The position numbers were made by a program, and so were the translations under genes. Positions 17,882-27,476 of a stretch of 60,488 nucleotides of DNA are shown one piece after another. How positions within the stretch are numbered: position 1 is the stretch's first letter; the number at the start of each line of letters is the position of its first letter. The DNA is from Bacteroides ilei. GTDB lineage: Bacteria; Bacteroidota; Bacteroidia; Bacteroidales; Bacteroidaceae. Where the stretch lies: the NCBI RefSeq assembly GCF_900128495.1, contig NZ_LT635801.1, forward strand, positions 1,906,735-1,967,222, in the 5' to 3' direction. Below the pieces are notes generated by a model. That model saw only the letters and a list, made by a program, of their open reading frames with translations, had not been told where the DNA came from and ran no database searches.

Positions 17882-20470
17882 TTAGTTTCTGAATTTCAAC
17901 TCACCGTTGGCACAATCTACAACGATAGGTTTGTTACGGTCTACTTCCTGTGCCAGCAACTTCTTTGACAAGTCGTTCAGCAAGTACCGCTGTATGGCAC
18001 GTTTTACAGGACGTGCACCGAATTCAGGATCAAATCCGGCAGTAGACAGGAACTCATAGGCAGCATCAGTCAGTTGCAGCGTTACACCGTTTTCTGACAA
18101 CATGTGCTGGATACCGTTGATCTGCAAGCGGACAATCTGGTTGATCTGGTTCTTGTCCAACGGCTGGAACATGATGACTTCGTCGATACGGTTCAAGAAT
18201 TCCGGACGGATAGTCTTCTTCAACATGTTCATCACTTCGTTCTTGGTCTCTTCTACTATCTGGTCATGGTTCGTGTCATTGATCTTTTCGAACTGGCTCT
18301 GTATATAGGCAGATCCCAAGTTTGACGTCATGATGATGATGGTATTCTTGAAGTTGACCGTACGACCCTTGTTATCGGTCAGACGGCCGTCGTCCAATAC
18401 CTGCAACAGGATGTTGAATACATCCGGATGCGCCTTTTCGATTTCATCGAACAGTACGACAGAGTACGGTTTACGCCGTACAGCTTCGGTCAGCTGTCCG
18501 CCTTCATCGTAACCGACGTATCCCGGAGGGGCACCGATCAGACGTGAAACCGTATGCTTTTCCTGGTATTCACTCATATCGATACGCGTCATCAGGCTTT
18601 CATCATCGAACAGGTATTCGGCCAAAGCCTTTGCCAGTTCGGTCTTACCTACACCGGTAGTTCCGAGGAAGATGAATGAACCAATCGGACGTTTCGGATC
18701 CTGCAGACCGGCACGGCTACGACGTACGGCATCGGCCACGGCCCTGATGGCTTCATCCTGACCTACTACACGTTTGTGCAGTTCGTCTTCCAGGTGGAGC
18801 AGCTTGTCGCGTTCGCTTTGCAGCATCTTGCTGACCGGTATTCCTGTCCAACGTGATACTACATCGGCGATATCTTCGGCGGTAACCTCTTCTTTGATCA
18901 TGGCGCAATCACCTTGCTTCTGTTTCAGGTCGGCTTGGATATCCTTGATCTCCTGTTCCAAAGCCTGGAGCTTTCCGTAACGGATTTCGGCTACCTTACC
19001 GTAATCACCTTCACGTTCAGCCTTGTCGGCTTCGAATTTCAGCTGTTCTATTTCCTGCTTGTTCTTCTGGATCTTGTTCACAAGTTCCTTTTCGCTCTGC
19101 CATTTGGCCTTATAGGATGTTTCCTGCTCTTTCAACTCGGCAATTTCCTTGTTCAGTTTGGCAAGCTTGTCTTCATCCTTTTCACGCTTGATGGCTTCAC
19201 GTTCAATTTCCAGCTGTTTCAATCGGCGTTCGATTTCATCCAGTTCTTCAGGCAGAGAGTCACGTTCCATACGCAACTTGGCGGCAGCTTCATCCATCAG
19301 GTCGATGGCCTTATCCGGCAAGAAACGTTCGGTAATGTAACGGTTGCTTAGTTCAACAGCCGCAATGATGGCTTCATCCTTGATACGTACCTGATGGTGG
19401 TTTTCATACCGTTCCTTCAGACCACGCAGGATGGAGATGGAGCTTAACGTATCAGGTTCATTTACCATGACCGTCTGGAACCTACGTTCCAATGCCTTAT
19501 CCTTCTCGAAGTATTTCTGGTACTCGTCAAGGGTAGTGGCACCGATACTTCTCAGTTCACCACGTGCCAATGCCGGTTTCAGAATGTTGGCGGCATCCAT
19601 GGCGCCTTCACCTTTACCTGCACCGACCAAAGTATGGATTTCATCGATGAACAGGATGATGTTTCCGTCGGACTTGGTGACCTCATTGATCACTGATTTC
19701 AGACGTTCCTCGAATTCACCTTTATACTTTGCACCGGCAACCAATGCACCCATATCCAGTGAATAGAGCTGTTTGTTCTTCAGATTTTCAGGAACATCTC
19801 CCCGGAGGATACGTTGTGCCAGACCTTCCACGATGGCGGTTTTACCGGTACCCGGTTCACCGATCAGGATCGGGTTGTTCTTGGTACGACGGCTCAAAAT
19901 CTGAAGCACACGACGGATTTCTTCGTCACGGCCGATAACCGGATCCAGTTTCCCGTTACGGGCAGCCTCTATCAGATTGATGGCATATTTGTTCAACGAC
20001 TGGTATGTATCTTCACTCGACTGGGATGTTACGTTCTGTCCCTGTCTCAGTTCATTGATGGCTGCACGCAGTTCCTTATCGGTCATGCCCGCATCCTTCA
20101 ATATAGTACTTACTGTACTTTTGACATTTAACAGGGCCAGTATGATAGCTTCCAGTGAGACGTATTCGTCACCTAATTGTTTGGAGTAGTCGACAGCTTT
20201 CTGCAAAACCTCGTTGGCGTCACGGCTCAGGTACGGTTCACCGCCCGAAACCTTCGGCAGAGAAGCAATCTGCTTGTCGAGTACGGTAGCGATCTGCTGG
20301 CCGTTGATACCCAATTTCTGGAAAATGAAGTTGGTTACATTTTCACCGACCTTCAGCACACCTGCCAACAAATGCTCGGGCTCGATAGCCTGCTGTCCAC
20401 GGTTCTGTACCAGGTTCACCGCTTCCTGCACAGCCTCTTGCGATTTGATTGTAAAGTTGTTAAAGTTCAT
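17882..20470 (-). CDS. clpB: ATP-dependent disaggregase ClpB
   Basis: ClpB pulls polypeptides out of aggregates together with the DnaK system. The 862-residue product has the full set of domains: N-terminal domain (about 1-145), first AAA module with GEPGTGKT (about 206-213), a long coiled-coil middle domain rich in Lys, Glu and Gln (about 405-525), second AAA module with GTTGVGKT (about 606-613), and the C-terminal small domain. Pore-loop sequences KYKGEFE and GYVGYD are present. ClpB rather than ClpC is indicated by the long middle domain. The gene has an unusually good Shine-Dalgarno sequence and a strong terminator, and is divergent from the next gene. Confidence 0.98.
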   Translation of the reverse strand: MNFNNFTIKSQEAVQEAVNLVQNRGQQAIEPEHLLAGVLKVGENVTNFIFQKLGINGQQIATVLDKQIASLPKVSGGEPYLSRDANEVLQKAVDYSKQLGDEYVSLEAIILALLNVKSTVSTILKDAGMTDKELRAAINELRQGQNVTSQSSEDTYQSLNKYAINLIEAARNGKLDPVIGRDEEIRRVLQILSRRTKNNPILIGEPGTGKTAIVEGLAQRILRGDVPENLKNKQLYSLDMGALVAGAKYKGEFEERLKSVINEVTKSDGNIILFIDEIHTLVGAGKGEGAMDAANILKPALARGELRSIGATTLDEYQKYFEKDKALERRFQTVMVNEPDTLSSISILRGLKERYENHHQVRIKDEAIIAAVELSNRYITERFLPDKAIDLMDEAAAKLRMERDSLPEELDEIERRLKQLEIEREAIKREKDEDKLAKLNKEIAELKEQETSYKAKWQSEKELVNKIQKNKQEIEQLKFEADKAEREGDYGKVAEIRYGKLQALEQEIKDIQADLKQKQGDCAMIKEEVTAEDIADVVSRWTGIPVSKMLQSERDKLLHLEDELHKRVVGQDEAIRAVADAVRRSRAGLQDPKRPIGSFIFLGTTGVGKTELAKALAEYLFDDESLMTRIDMSEYQEKHTVSRLIGAPPGYVGYDEGGQLTEAVRRKPYSVVLFDEIEKAHPDVFNILLQVLDDGRLTDNKGRTVNFKNTIIIMTSNLGSAYIQSQFEKINDTNHDQIVEETKNEVMNMLKKTIRPEFLNRIDEVIMFQPLDKNQINQIVRLQINGIQHMLSENGVTLQLTDAAYEFLSTAGFDPEFGARPVKRAIQRYLLNDLSKKLLAQEVDRNKPIVVDCANGELKFRN

Positions 20471-20476
20471 ATTGTG

Positions 20477-20484
20477 TCTCCTTT
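20477..20484 (-). promoter_or_regulatory. Strong Shine-Dalgarno sequence of clpB
   Basis: The minus strand reads AAAGGAGA six bases before the clpB ATG. Most other genes in the window lack such a site, as is normal for Bacteroidetes. Confidence 0.8.
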
Positions 20485-20674
20485 CTGTTTTCTGTTTTTA
20501 TTAAGTTCGACTAGTATTCTCCAAAATCTTTGCCAATCTGTATTTTTGATAGATATATGCCTAAATGTCAGTTGTTTAGCTTTAGTTTCTGCAACTTTGT
20601 CTGCAAGAGGAACAAAATGTCAGCAAACTTTTTATATCTTTATGCCATAAACTTAAAAAGAGTAATATACAGCA

Positions 20675-21256
20675 ATGGAAAAGAAGATACCTTTTGCCCC
20701 CACGGTGATGTTGATAGATGCGTCTTATCTGGATAGAGTAGGGAGTGACCTGACCGAACATTTCGCTCCGATAGTGAACCGGAAACTGCCGAAAGCCGAT
20801 CTGGCAACCTTGCTGGAGTGTCTGGCTTTGGATTCGGGTGTGACGTTAGGTGAAAACGAAGTGCAGGTGATATTTATCTATCGGAACGGAGAGAATAAAA
20901 TGAAGTTCTGCACTCCTTCCAATCTGGATAAGGATCTGCATGAAGTGGCGTTTAAGAGTCAGCTGGGAGAGTTTTCGGTATATGCTTTCCAGCCATCGGA
21001 TATGGCTACATGCGAAGAGTTGTTCCTTGAATCGATGATGCTGGCCAGTGAATCCGTGCAGACGGAAAAGATCATTCTGGTTCCGGATGAGGACAGTTAT
21101 GGGGAGCAGGTTGATGCCCGGCTCGGAAAGATGGATAAGAAAGAGCGTTTTGTGGTGTTCGGAATGAATCCTCCTGCTCATGAGCTGTCCTATAAGTTCG
21201 AGCTCGTGGGATTTTCCATTCTTCAGTCGCTCGGTATCCGTGCCGATGAGTTGTAG
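20675..21256 (+). CDS. Uncharacterised Bacteroidales protein, possibly NYN/PIN-like
   Basis: I do not recognise this 193-residue cytoplasmic protein beyond its likely restriction to Bacteroidales. Visible features are an N-terminal hydrophobic strand ending in Asp (VMLIDASYLD), a central VQVIFIYRNGEN strand, and a later strand followed by acidic residues (KIILVPDEDSYGEQVDARL). Spacing and chemistry vaguely recall NYN/PIN nuclease folds, in which an N-terminal Asp and a later Asp pair bind metal, but this is only a guess. The gene is divergent from clpB across about 200 bases and is followed by a LysR gene. No signal peptide or membrane segment is seen. Confidence 0.6.
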   Translation: MEKKIPFAPTVMLIDASYLDRVGSDLTEHFAPIVNRKLPKADLATLLECLALDSGVTLGENEVQVIFIYRNGENKMKFCTPSNLDKDLHEVAFKSQLGEFSVYAFQPSDMATCEELFLESMMLASESVQTEKIILVPDEDSYGEQVDARLGKMDKKERFVVFGMNPPAHELSYKFELVGFSILQSLGIRADEL

Positions 21257-21285
21257 CCTTGATGTTTCCGGTGCTATGTGATTCT

Positions 21286-21297
21286 TACATTAATGTA
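21286..21297. promoter_or_regulatory. Palindrome upstream of the LysR gene
   Basis: TACATTAATGTA is a perfect 12-base palindrome 22 bases before the LysR start. LysR proteins often bind T-N11-A-type sites next to their own gene, so this could be an autoregulatory operator. The flanks are AT-rich, which weakens the case. Confidence 0.4.
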
Positions 21298-21319
21298 TTA
21301 TTAATATTATTTTATTAGA

Positions 21320-22237
21320 TTGTCCGATTTCCGTCTGAAAGTTTTTTACAGTGTAGCGAAAAACCTGAGTTTTACGAAGGCATCTCAGGAGCTGTTTGTC
21401 AGCCAGCCTGCTATAACCAAGCATATCCGTGAATTGGAGAGCTTGTACCAGACTCGTCTGTTCAACCGTTTGGGAAACAGGATTTCACTCACCGAATCGG
21501 GGCAGGTTCTGTTGGAGCATTGTGAACGGCTTCTGGACGATTACCGTAAGCTGGAATACGATATGCATTTGCTGCATAATGAGTATACCGGCCAGTTGCG
21601 TCTGGGCGCCAGTACGACGATTGCCCAATATGTGCTGCCTCCCGTGCTGGCACAGTATAAGCAGAAGTATCCGAAAATCAGTATTTCCTTGATTGAAACC
21701 AATTCCCGGAATATAGAGCGTGCCTTGCAGGAGCATGACATTGAATTGGGGATGGTGGAAGGTGTTTTCCGCCTTCCCAACTTGAAGTATGAACCGTTTC
21801 TGTGTGATGAGCTGGTACCGGTGGTACATGTAGACTGTCCGATCGGCAAGTCGGGTGAAATCACGTTGGACGAATTTAAAGAGGTGCCTCTGGTACTGCG
21901 TGAAAGAGGTTCGGGTACACTCGATGCCATAGAGATGGTGTTGGCCGAACAGCATCTGAAACTTTCATCTCTGCAGGTACAGATGTATCTGGGCAGTACA
22001 GAGAGTATAAAGTCTTATCTGGAATGTAGTCCGAGTATGGGGATTGTTTCCATTGCGGCAATCGGCAGGGAGTTGAAGAATGGCAGTTTCCGTATCGTAG
22101 ATATTGCCGGGTTGCAGTTCAAGCGTCATTTCTGTTTTGTGTCTACACAAGGTCGTGAAGACGAGGCTATCCTGCATTTCATGAGATTTGTACAAGAAAA
22201 ATTCCGCCACGGGAATCGCGGCGGAATATGGTTGTAG
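21320..22237 (+). CDS. LysR family transcriptional regulator (CysL/YeiE-like)
   Basis: A 305-residue DNA-binding regulator. The N-terminal winged helix (VAKNLSFTKASQELFVSQPAITKHIRELE, residues about 11-40) is followed by the linker helix and a periplasmic-binding-type effector domain from about residue 88. The start is TTG; SDFRLKVFYSVA follows directly and no ATG precedes it. The gene converges on a YeiH-type transporter gene. In E. coli the regulator YeiE is encoded next to yeiH, and in Bacillus CysL controls sulfite metabolism, so a role in sulfur-compound response is plausible. The last 37 bases contain the terminator of the opposing gene. Confidence 0.9.
   Translation: MSDFRLKVFYSVAKNLSFTKASQELFVSQPAITKHIRELESLYQTRLFNRLGNRISLTESGQVLLEHCERLLDDYRKLEYDMHLLHNEYTGQLRLGASTTIAQYVLPPVLAQYKQKYPKISISLIETNSRNIERALQEHDIELGMVEGVFRLPNLKYEPFLCDELVPVVHVDCPIGKSGEITLDEFKEVPLVLRERGSGTLDAIEMVLAEQHLKLSSLQVQMYLGSTESIKSYLECSPSMGIVSIAAIGRELKNGSFRIVDIAGLQFKRHFCFVSTQGREDEAILHFMRFVQEKFRHGNRGGIWL
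22201..22227 (-). terminator. Terminator of the YeiH gene inside the LysR coding end
   Basis: ATTCCGCC pairs with GGCGGAAT. On the minus strand the stem continues into TTTTTC. It lies within the last codons of the convergent LysR gene, about 50 bases after the YeiH stop. Confidence 0.8.
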
Positions 22238-22277
22238 TTACGGTTTCCCGTTTCTGTTTCATGTGTTACGGAACCGG

Positions 22278-23354
22278 TTACATCAGTGCCGGAACCAGGT
22301 ATCGGGTAATCAGGTATCCTCCGCCTACCAGCCAGATGTAGAGCAGTCCGGCCAGAAGGAAAGGTTTGGCACCTGCCTGTTTGAACTTCTCGATGCTGGT
22401 GTCTGTACCCAGGGCGGTCATTGCCATTGTAAGCATGAAGGTATCGATGTATTCGATTGCTCCGTTCAGAGGAATTTCCTTTACGCTGTCTACACCTAAT
22501 ATATATTGCAGTAAGGAATTCAGGCAGATAATCCCGATGAATCCGAATGCGAACCAAGGAATTGTAATCTTGCTTTTTCCGCTGGCATTACCGTTTTCGG
22601 TACTTTTACGTTTTGCCAGAGCGAAGCTCATGATTACCAGTACAGGGGCAAGCATCATGACACGGATCATTTTGGTTATGGTCGCTGTTCCGGCAATTCC
22701 CAGTGCATCTGTGGGATCCATTGCGTTACCGGCTCCGGCTACGTGTGCCACTTCATGGAGTGTACTTCCTGTATAGATGGCTACTCCCATATCGCCCAGT
22801 CCGTCGAGTAGTCCGGCACGGTACATGATAGGGTACAGGAACATGGAGATGGTACCGAAGATGACTACAGTCGATACAGCTATGGCTGTCTTATGTCCTT
22901 CACATTTCACTACAGGTTCGGCTCCCAATACGGCTGCGGCACCGCAGATAGCACTACCGGTAGCTGTCATCAGTGAAGTATCCTTGTCCATTTTGAGAAG
23001 TTTTCCGAGCCAGATCCCTAAGAAGATGGTACCGGCTACAATGATGATATCTATGACTACTGCAGGCAGACCTACGGCAGCTACCTGGGTCAGTGTCAGA
23101 CGGAATCCGTAAAGAACGATACCGGCACGCAAGATTTGTTTGGTACAGAACTTGATACCTGGAACCCAGGTTTCGGGAAGGCGGTTACGCAGACTGTTGG
23201 CGTAAAGCATACCTAAAATGATACCTACAATCAGCGGACTGAATGAAAGGCCTTTTACAAAAGGGATTTCGGCGATGTAGAATGCCGCAAACGAGAACAA
23301 TGCAATAAGCAGAATACCATGGAGAGTATTTCCTCTATTTCCTTTTTCAAACAT
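22278..23354 (-). CDS. YeiH/UPF0324 family putative sulfate exporter
   Basis: A 358-residue inner-membrane protein with about ten hydrophobic segments. Conserved YeiH-family stretches are LSFSPLIVGIILGMLYAN, LRAGIVLYGFRLT, TGSAICGAAAVLGAEPV and GSTLHEVAHVAGAG. Database entries call the family putative sulfate exporters, though direct evidence is thin. The convergent LysR gene is of the kind found next to yeiH in other bacteria and probably controls it. Its promoter is at 23397-23428. Confidence 0.9.
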   Translation of the reverse strand: MFEKGNRGNTLHGILLIALFSFAAFYIAEIPFVKGLSFSPLIVGIILGMLYANSLRNRLPETWVPGIKFCTKQILRAGIVLYGFRLTLTQVAAVGLPAVVIDIIIVAGTIFLGIWLGKLLKMDKDTSLMTATGSAICGAAAVLGAEPVVKCEGHKTAIAVSTVVIFGTISMFLYPIMYRAGLLDGLGDMGVAIYTGSTLHEVAHVAGAGNAMDPTDALGIAGTATITKMIRVMMLAPVLVIMSFALAKRKSTENGNASGKSKITIPWFAFGFIGIICLNSLLQYILGVDSVKEIPLNGAIEYIDTFMLTMAMTALGTDTSIEKFKQAGAKPFLLAGLLYIWLVGGGYLITRYLVPALM

Positions 23355-23396
23355 TGTGTGATTACAGTTAGTTGGTTAATTCTTTGTTTCTGTCTG

Positions 23397-23428
23397 CAAA
23401 AGTAGGAGATAAAATCGGATGTGGCAAT
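23397..23428 (-). promoter_or_regulatory. Promoter of the YeiH gene
   Basis: On the minus strand TACTTTTG (23397-23404) matches the -7 element, with ATTG (23425-23428) 20 bases upstream. It lies 43 bases before the start codon. Confidence 0.7.
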
Positions 23429-23980
23429 TGAAAAATTTTTATCTATTATAACTAAAAGTAATAATGAAGGCAATTTATTTTCGGAGGTAGATCGCCAATT
23501 GTTACAAGTGGATTCGACGGGCTGTAGAAAAAGCTGTCGGAATACTCTGAAGAGAGTGCCCGGTTCCACTTGTAACAAAAATGCGTACAAGACTTCATAT
23601 ACAGATGAAGAGGAACTGTTTTCTTCGGATCCTTTCCCGGAATATGACAGTTGGTGTTCTGAGTGTTCAGAACCATCCTCGCAACGACCGGTTACATCAG
23701 GCAATCGGCTAAAAGGTGCAGTTTACATCCAAAATGTGCCAGATTGCTGTTTAACTGTTTATTATATAGTCCTATTGAAAAACAAAAAATAAAAAGTAAA
23801 AGCAAGATGGTAAAATGGGATGGTCTGTCCCGATTCAACAGAATTGTCATGTTCGGGCTTTACGGATCCGAAAGAAATACCAATATACGAATATACGGAA
23901 TTTGTATGATAAAAACAAGATTTTCAATATTTTTATGTTATATGATAAATATACTTCATTAAAGAATGGAGATTCTGATA
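23429..23980. other. Gene-poor stretch between divergent promoters
   Basis: I see no convincing gene. A 123-codon frame (23421-23792, GTG start) overlaps the YeiH promoter, has an odd composition rich in Ser, Cys and Asn, and crosses the hairpins. The left half holds several inverted repeats (described at 23499-23678); the right half is about two-thirds A+T with no clear structure. Confidence 0.5.
23499..23678. repeat. Cluster of hairpins, candidate structured RNA or MITE-like element
   Basis: A perfect 14-base inverted repeat (TTGTTACAAGTGGA at 23499-23512, complement at 23565-23578) encloses two smaller stems, an imperfect one around 23513-23542 and ACTCT/AGAGT with loop GAAG at 23544-23557. 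Together they can form a three-way junction. Downstream are CTTCAT/ATGAAG (about 23593-23610), AACTGT/ACAGTT (about 23614-23651) and GTTCTGA/TCAGAAC (about 23656-23673). No promoter that would transcribe it is evident. Confidence 0.5.
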
Positions 23981-24010
23981 TTGTCCTTGGCAGGAAATCT
24001 TCTATCTTTG
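23981..24010 (+). promoter_or_regulatory. Promoter of the M23 peptidase gene
   Basis: TATCTTTG (24003-24010) matches the -7 element, with TTGT (23981-23984) 18 bases upstream. The start codon follows 27 bases downstream. Confidence 0.7.
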
Positions 24011-24037
24011 TAAGGAAAAAATAGGATTGATACAGAA

Positions 24038-25699
24038 ATGATAAAAAAGGTGTTGTTGATGCTTGCCTTGGGTACAGGATTGTGCGGGCAGGCCCAGACG
24101 GAGAAGAGTGTGGAATTCCGTTCTCCATTTGATTTTCCATTGTTGTTGAGTGCTAATTTCGGGGAGCTTCGTCCGAATCATTTTCATAACGGATTGGATA
24201 TAAAGACTCAGGGAGTGACTGGGAAACCGATCCACAGTGTGGCAGAAGGGTATGTGTCACGGATCATGGTGCTGCACGGGGGATACGGGCAGGCTATTTT
24301 CGTTACCCATCCTAACGGATATACATCTGTTTACGGCCATGTAGTTTCTTTTGCTCCGAAAATACAGCAGTATGTACGCGACTACCAGTATAGGAACGAG
24401 ACGTTTGTGTGTGATATAAAGATCGGACCTGAGGTGCTGCCGGTCCAGGAGGGGGAAGTGATAGCCCTCAGTGGGAATGAAGGTTCGTCGGCCGGTCCTC
24501 ATCTGCATCTGGAGCTGAGGAGGAATGATAACGGGGACTACGTAGACCCGATGCCTTTCTTCAAACGTTACCTCAAGGATAAAAAGGCTCCCGTTGCCAG
24601 TCTGGTAGGTTATTATCCGGTACCCGGAAAAGGGGTTATAAATGGTCTTCCGAGAAAGAAACTGGTGAATGTCAGTGCCTTGCGGCAGACAGTGACAGCG
24701 TGGGGAGATATCTATACGGGAATCAGTGCGCGCGACTATATGGACGGGACATCCAATTTCTACGGGGTTCATTCGGTTACACTGTATGTCGATTCCGTAA
24801 AGGTTTTCAACAGTACTACCGATGAAGTGTCGGCCGACGAGAACCGCATGATAAACGGATTTACCGATTATGACGAGCTGGTCCGTACACGTCGGCTGAT
24901 TATGCGTTCATACAAGCTTCCAGGCAACAGTCTCCGTCTGCTGCATGTGGATGAGAGCCGGGGGGTAGTCCATATCGATGAAGAGCGCGACTACCGTTTC
25001 TGCTATGTGCTTGAAGACGGTTTCGGAAACAGAAGGACATACCGTTTTGTAGTTCGTGGCAAGAGACAGGACATTCCGTCTTATAAGGTGGATACGAACA
25101 AGATGCTGTACTGGAACCGGACGAATGTGATACAGGAACCCGGTATGGAACTGGTGGTTCCCAAAGGAATGGTTTATGATAATGTAGGCCTGCGGACGAA
25201 GGTGAAAGGTGATAGTGCCAGCATTTCCTTTGATTACGTGCTGGATGCAGGAAATACACCGTTACACGGTTATTGTTCCTTGTCGATTGGAGTCCGCCAT
25301 ATGCCTGTAGCCGATTCTACAAAATATTATATCCAGCAGAAGTTCGGGAAATGGCGTTCTTCCATGGGTGGAAAGTTCAGCAACGGCTGGGTGAAGACGA
25401 ATGTCCGTAGCTTGGGCACGTTTGCTGTGGCTGTCGATACGGTAGCCCCGCGTATTACACCGGTAGGTAGGAACGGATGGCGTATCAACCGTAATGTCCG
25501 TTTTTCTGTAAGGGACACGGGAACCGGTATCAAGAGCTATAAAGTGTACATCGACGGAAAGTTTGTTCTGTTCGGGCTGAAAAAGGGGGTACTGGTTATC
25601 CAGGACCGGGAAAAGATAAAGAAAGGGGTGCCCCATACTGCCGATGTAACGGTGGTTGACTATTGCGGGAATGAAACACGTAAACAATATAAATTCTGA
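24038..25699 (+). CDS. Secreted M23 family metallopeptidase
   Basis: A 553-residue exported protein with a signal peptide (MIKKVLLMLALGTGLCGQAQ). The M23 endopeptidase domain lies near the N-terminus: HNGLD (first zinc ligands, about residues 50-54), the GYGQAIFVTHPNGYTSVYGH strand, and the HLHLE motif after SSAGP. These ligands are intact, so it could be active against peptidoglycan cross-links. The remaining 370 residues look like beta-sandwich domains with no motif I recognise. It is followed after six bases by a dipeptidase gene, which suggests joint expression of two peptide-cleaving enzymes. Confidence 0.9.
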   Translation: MIKKVLLMLALGTGLCGQAQTEKSVEFRSPFDFPLLLSANFGELRPNHFHNGLDIKTQGVTGKPIHSVAEGYVSRIMVLHGGYGQAIFVTHPNGYTSVYGHVVSFAPKIQQYVRDYQYRNETFVCDIKIGPEVLPVQEGEVIALSGNEGSSAGPHLHLELRRNDNGDYVDPMPFFKRYLKDKKAPVASLVGYYPVPGKGVINGLPRKKLVNVSALRQTVTAWGDIYTGISARDYMDGTSNFYGVHSVTLYVDSVKVFNSTTDEVSADENRMINGFTDYDELVRTRRLIMRSYKLPGNSLRLLHVDESRGVVHIDEERDYRFCYVLEDGFGNRRTYRFVVRGKRQDIPSYKVDTNKMLYWNRTNVIQEPGMELVVPKGMVYDNVGLRTKVKGDSASISFDYVLDAGNTPLHGYCSLSIGVRHMPVADSTKYYIQQKFGKWRSSMGGKFSNGWVKTNVRSLGTFAVAVDTVAPRITPVGRNGWRINRNVRFSVRDTGTGIKSYKVYIDGKFVLFGLKKGVLVIQDREKIKKGVPHTADVTVVDYCGNETRKQYKF

Positions 25700-25705
25700 T
25701 AAGCT

Positions 25706-27352
25706 ATGATAAAGAAAATGATGTTTGTGATGGCACTGCTCGCTGCAGTTGTTGTCGAAGGTTGGGCCTGTACCAACCTGATTGTCGGCAAGAAGGCGTC
25801 GGCCGACGGTTCTGTAATTGTGTCCTATTCGGCCGATTCATATGGTATGTTCGGGTTCCTTTGTCATTATCCGGCCGCTACGTATCCTTCGGGAGCTATG
25901 CGTGACATCTATGAATGGGATACCGGTAAATATCTGGGCCAGATCAAGGAGGCCAGACAGACATATAACGTAATCGGTAATATGAATGAATATCAGGTAA
26001 CCATAGGGGAGACTACTTTCGGGGGACGTCCCGAGCTGGTAGACACTACCGGAATAATGGATTACGGGAGCCTGATCTATGTGGCATTGCAGCGTTCGCG
26101 TACGGCGAAGGAGGCTATCAAGGTGATGACCGATTTGGTGAAGGAATACGGTTATTATAGCAGTGGTGAATCATTTTCCATTGCCGACCCGAATGAGGTA
26201 TGGATCCTTGAAATGGTTGGAAAAGGACCTGGGGTGAGGGGAGCCGTATGGGTGGCTGTCCGTATTCCGGACGACTGCATTGCGGCACATGCCAACCAGA
26301 GCCGTATCCACAAGTTCGATATGAACGACAAGGACAACTGTCTGTATTCGCCCGATGTAATCTCTTTTGCCCGCGAAAAAGGGTATTTCGACGGCTTGAA
26401 CAAGGATTTCAGCTTCGCCGATGCCTATTGTCCGCTTGATTTCAGCGGACTGCGTTTCTGTGAAGCCCGGGTATGGAGTTTCTTTAACATGTTCAGCAAG
26501 GTTACCGGACAGGCTTATCTTTCCTATATACAAGGTGAAAGCAAGGAGCCGATGCCACTGTATGTAAAGCCGGATAGAAAGGTCTCTGTACGTGATATCC
26601 AGCACGCCATGCGTGACCATTATGAAGGTACCCCGCTGGATATAACGGAAGATATGGGAGCCGGACCGTTCAAGACTCCTTACCGCCTGTCGCCTCTAAC
26701 GTTTAAGGTAGACGGTCAGGAATATTTCAACGAGCGTCCTATTTCTACCCAGCAGACAGGCTTTACGTTTGTGGCTCAGATGCGTGCCAATTATCCGGAT
26801 GCGATAGGTGGTGTTCTGTGGTTTGGTCTGGACGATGCGAATATGACGGTCTTCACTCCAGTTTACTGCAATACCGACAAAGTTCCGGCTTCGTATGCGG
26901 AAGGGGAAGGCGACTGTGTAACATTCTCCTGGAATTCCGGTTTCTGGATCTATAACTGGGTGGCCGACATGATACGTCCCCGTTACAGCCTGATGATTGA
27001 CGATATGCGTGCCGTCCAGAATTCGTTGGAAGACATGTATGCGAATGCCCAGGAGGGAGTCGAAAGTCAGGCTATGAAGCTGTATGCACAGGATCCGGCT
27101 AAAGCCAAGGCTTTCCTGACGGATTATACGGGCATGAGTGCTCAGATTGCCGTTGACAGTTGGAAACGGCTGGGTGAATTCTTGATTGTACGCTATAATG
27201 ACGGAGCGGTAAAACGGGTGAAGAATGGTAAGCTTGTACGTCCCGAAACCGGTAATTCGGCTCCGCTCGACCGTCCGGGGTATCCGAAAGAATTCCTTGA
27301 CCAGCTGGTAAAGGAGACCGGCGACCGTTATAAGAGTAAGGTATTGGAATGA
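25706..27352 (+). CDS. C69 family dipeptidase (Ntn hydrolase)
   Basis: A 548-residue protein with a signal peptide that should be removed just before Cys22 (EGWA-CTNLIVGKKASADGS). In the C69/PepD family the exposed N-terminal Cys is the nucleophile, so export and activation may be one step. Other conserved segments are YEWD near the start, GESFSIADPNEVWILEMVG and VAVRIPDDCIAAHANQ. The family cleaves dipeptides with broad specificity. It sits six bases after the M23 peptidase gene and is probably co-transcribed with it, giving a possible envelope peptide-scavenging pair. Confidence 0.92.
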   Translation: MIKKMMFVMALLAAVVVEGWACTNLIVGKKASADGSVIVSYSADSYGMFGFLCHYPAATYPSGAMRDIYEWDTGKYLGQIKEARQTYNVIGNMNEYQVTIGETTFGGRPELVDTTGIMDYGSLIYVALQRSRTAKEAIKVMTDLVKEYGYYSSGESFSIADPNEVWILEMVGKGPGVRGAVWVAVRIPDDCIAAHANQSRIHKFDMNDKDNCLYSPDVISFAREKGYFDGLNKDFSFADAYCPLDFSGLRFCEARVWSFFNMFSKVTGQAYLSYIQGESKEPMPLYVKPDRKVSVRDIQHAMRDHYEGTPLDITEDMGAGPFKTPYRLSPLTFKVDGQEYFNERPISTQQTGFTFVAQMRANYPDAIGGVLWFGLDDANMTVFTPVYCNTDKVPASYAEGEGDCVTFSWNSGFWIYNWVADMIRPRYSLMIDDMRAVQNSLEDMYANAQEGVESQAMKLYAQDPAKAKAFLTDYTGMSAQIAVDSWKRLGEFLIVRYNDGAVKRVKNGKLVRPETGNSAPLDRPGYPKEFLDQLVKETGDRYKSKVLE

Positions 27353-27422
27353 TTGTTTGGTCAGCCATCTGTTTTTGAGTTTTTATTTTTCAAAAATGTT
27401 AGGAAATTTAGAATGAATCTTT

Positions 27423-27430
27423 TATTTTTG
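27423..27430 (+). promoter_or_regulatory. -7 element for the phosphohexomutase gene
   Basis: TATTTTTG matches TAnnTTTG, 47 bases before the ATG at 27477. Confidence 0.6.
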
Positions 27431-27476
27431 TTCGACTGATACAGTGGAAAACAATCATTATAAAAAAGATAAAATC

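Noticed and set aside
22273..23700. A 14-base direct repeat (ACCGGTTACATCAG) at 22273-22286 and 23687-23700 that flanks the YeiH gene
   Set aside because: In a window of this size a few shared 14-mers are expected by chance, and no other mark of insertion such as inverted ends or an integrase is present.
23421..23792. A 123-codon plus-strand frame in the hairpin region
   Set aside because: It starts with GTG within the YeiH promoter, crosses several perfect inverted repeats and has an implausible composition.
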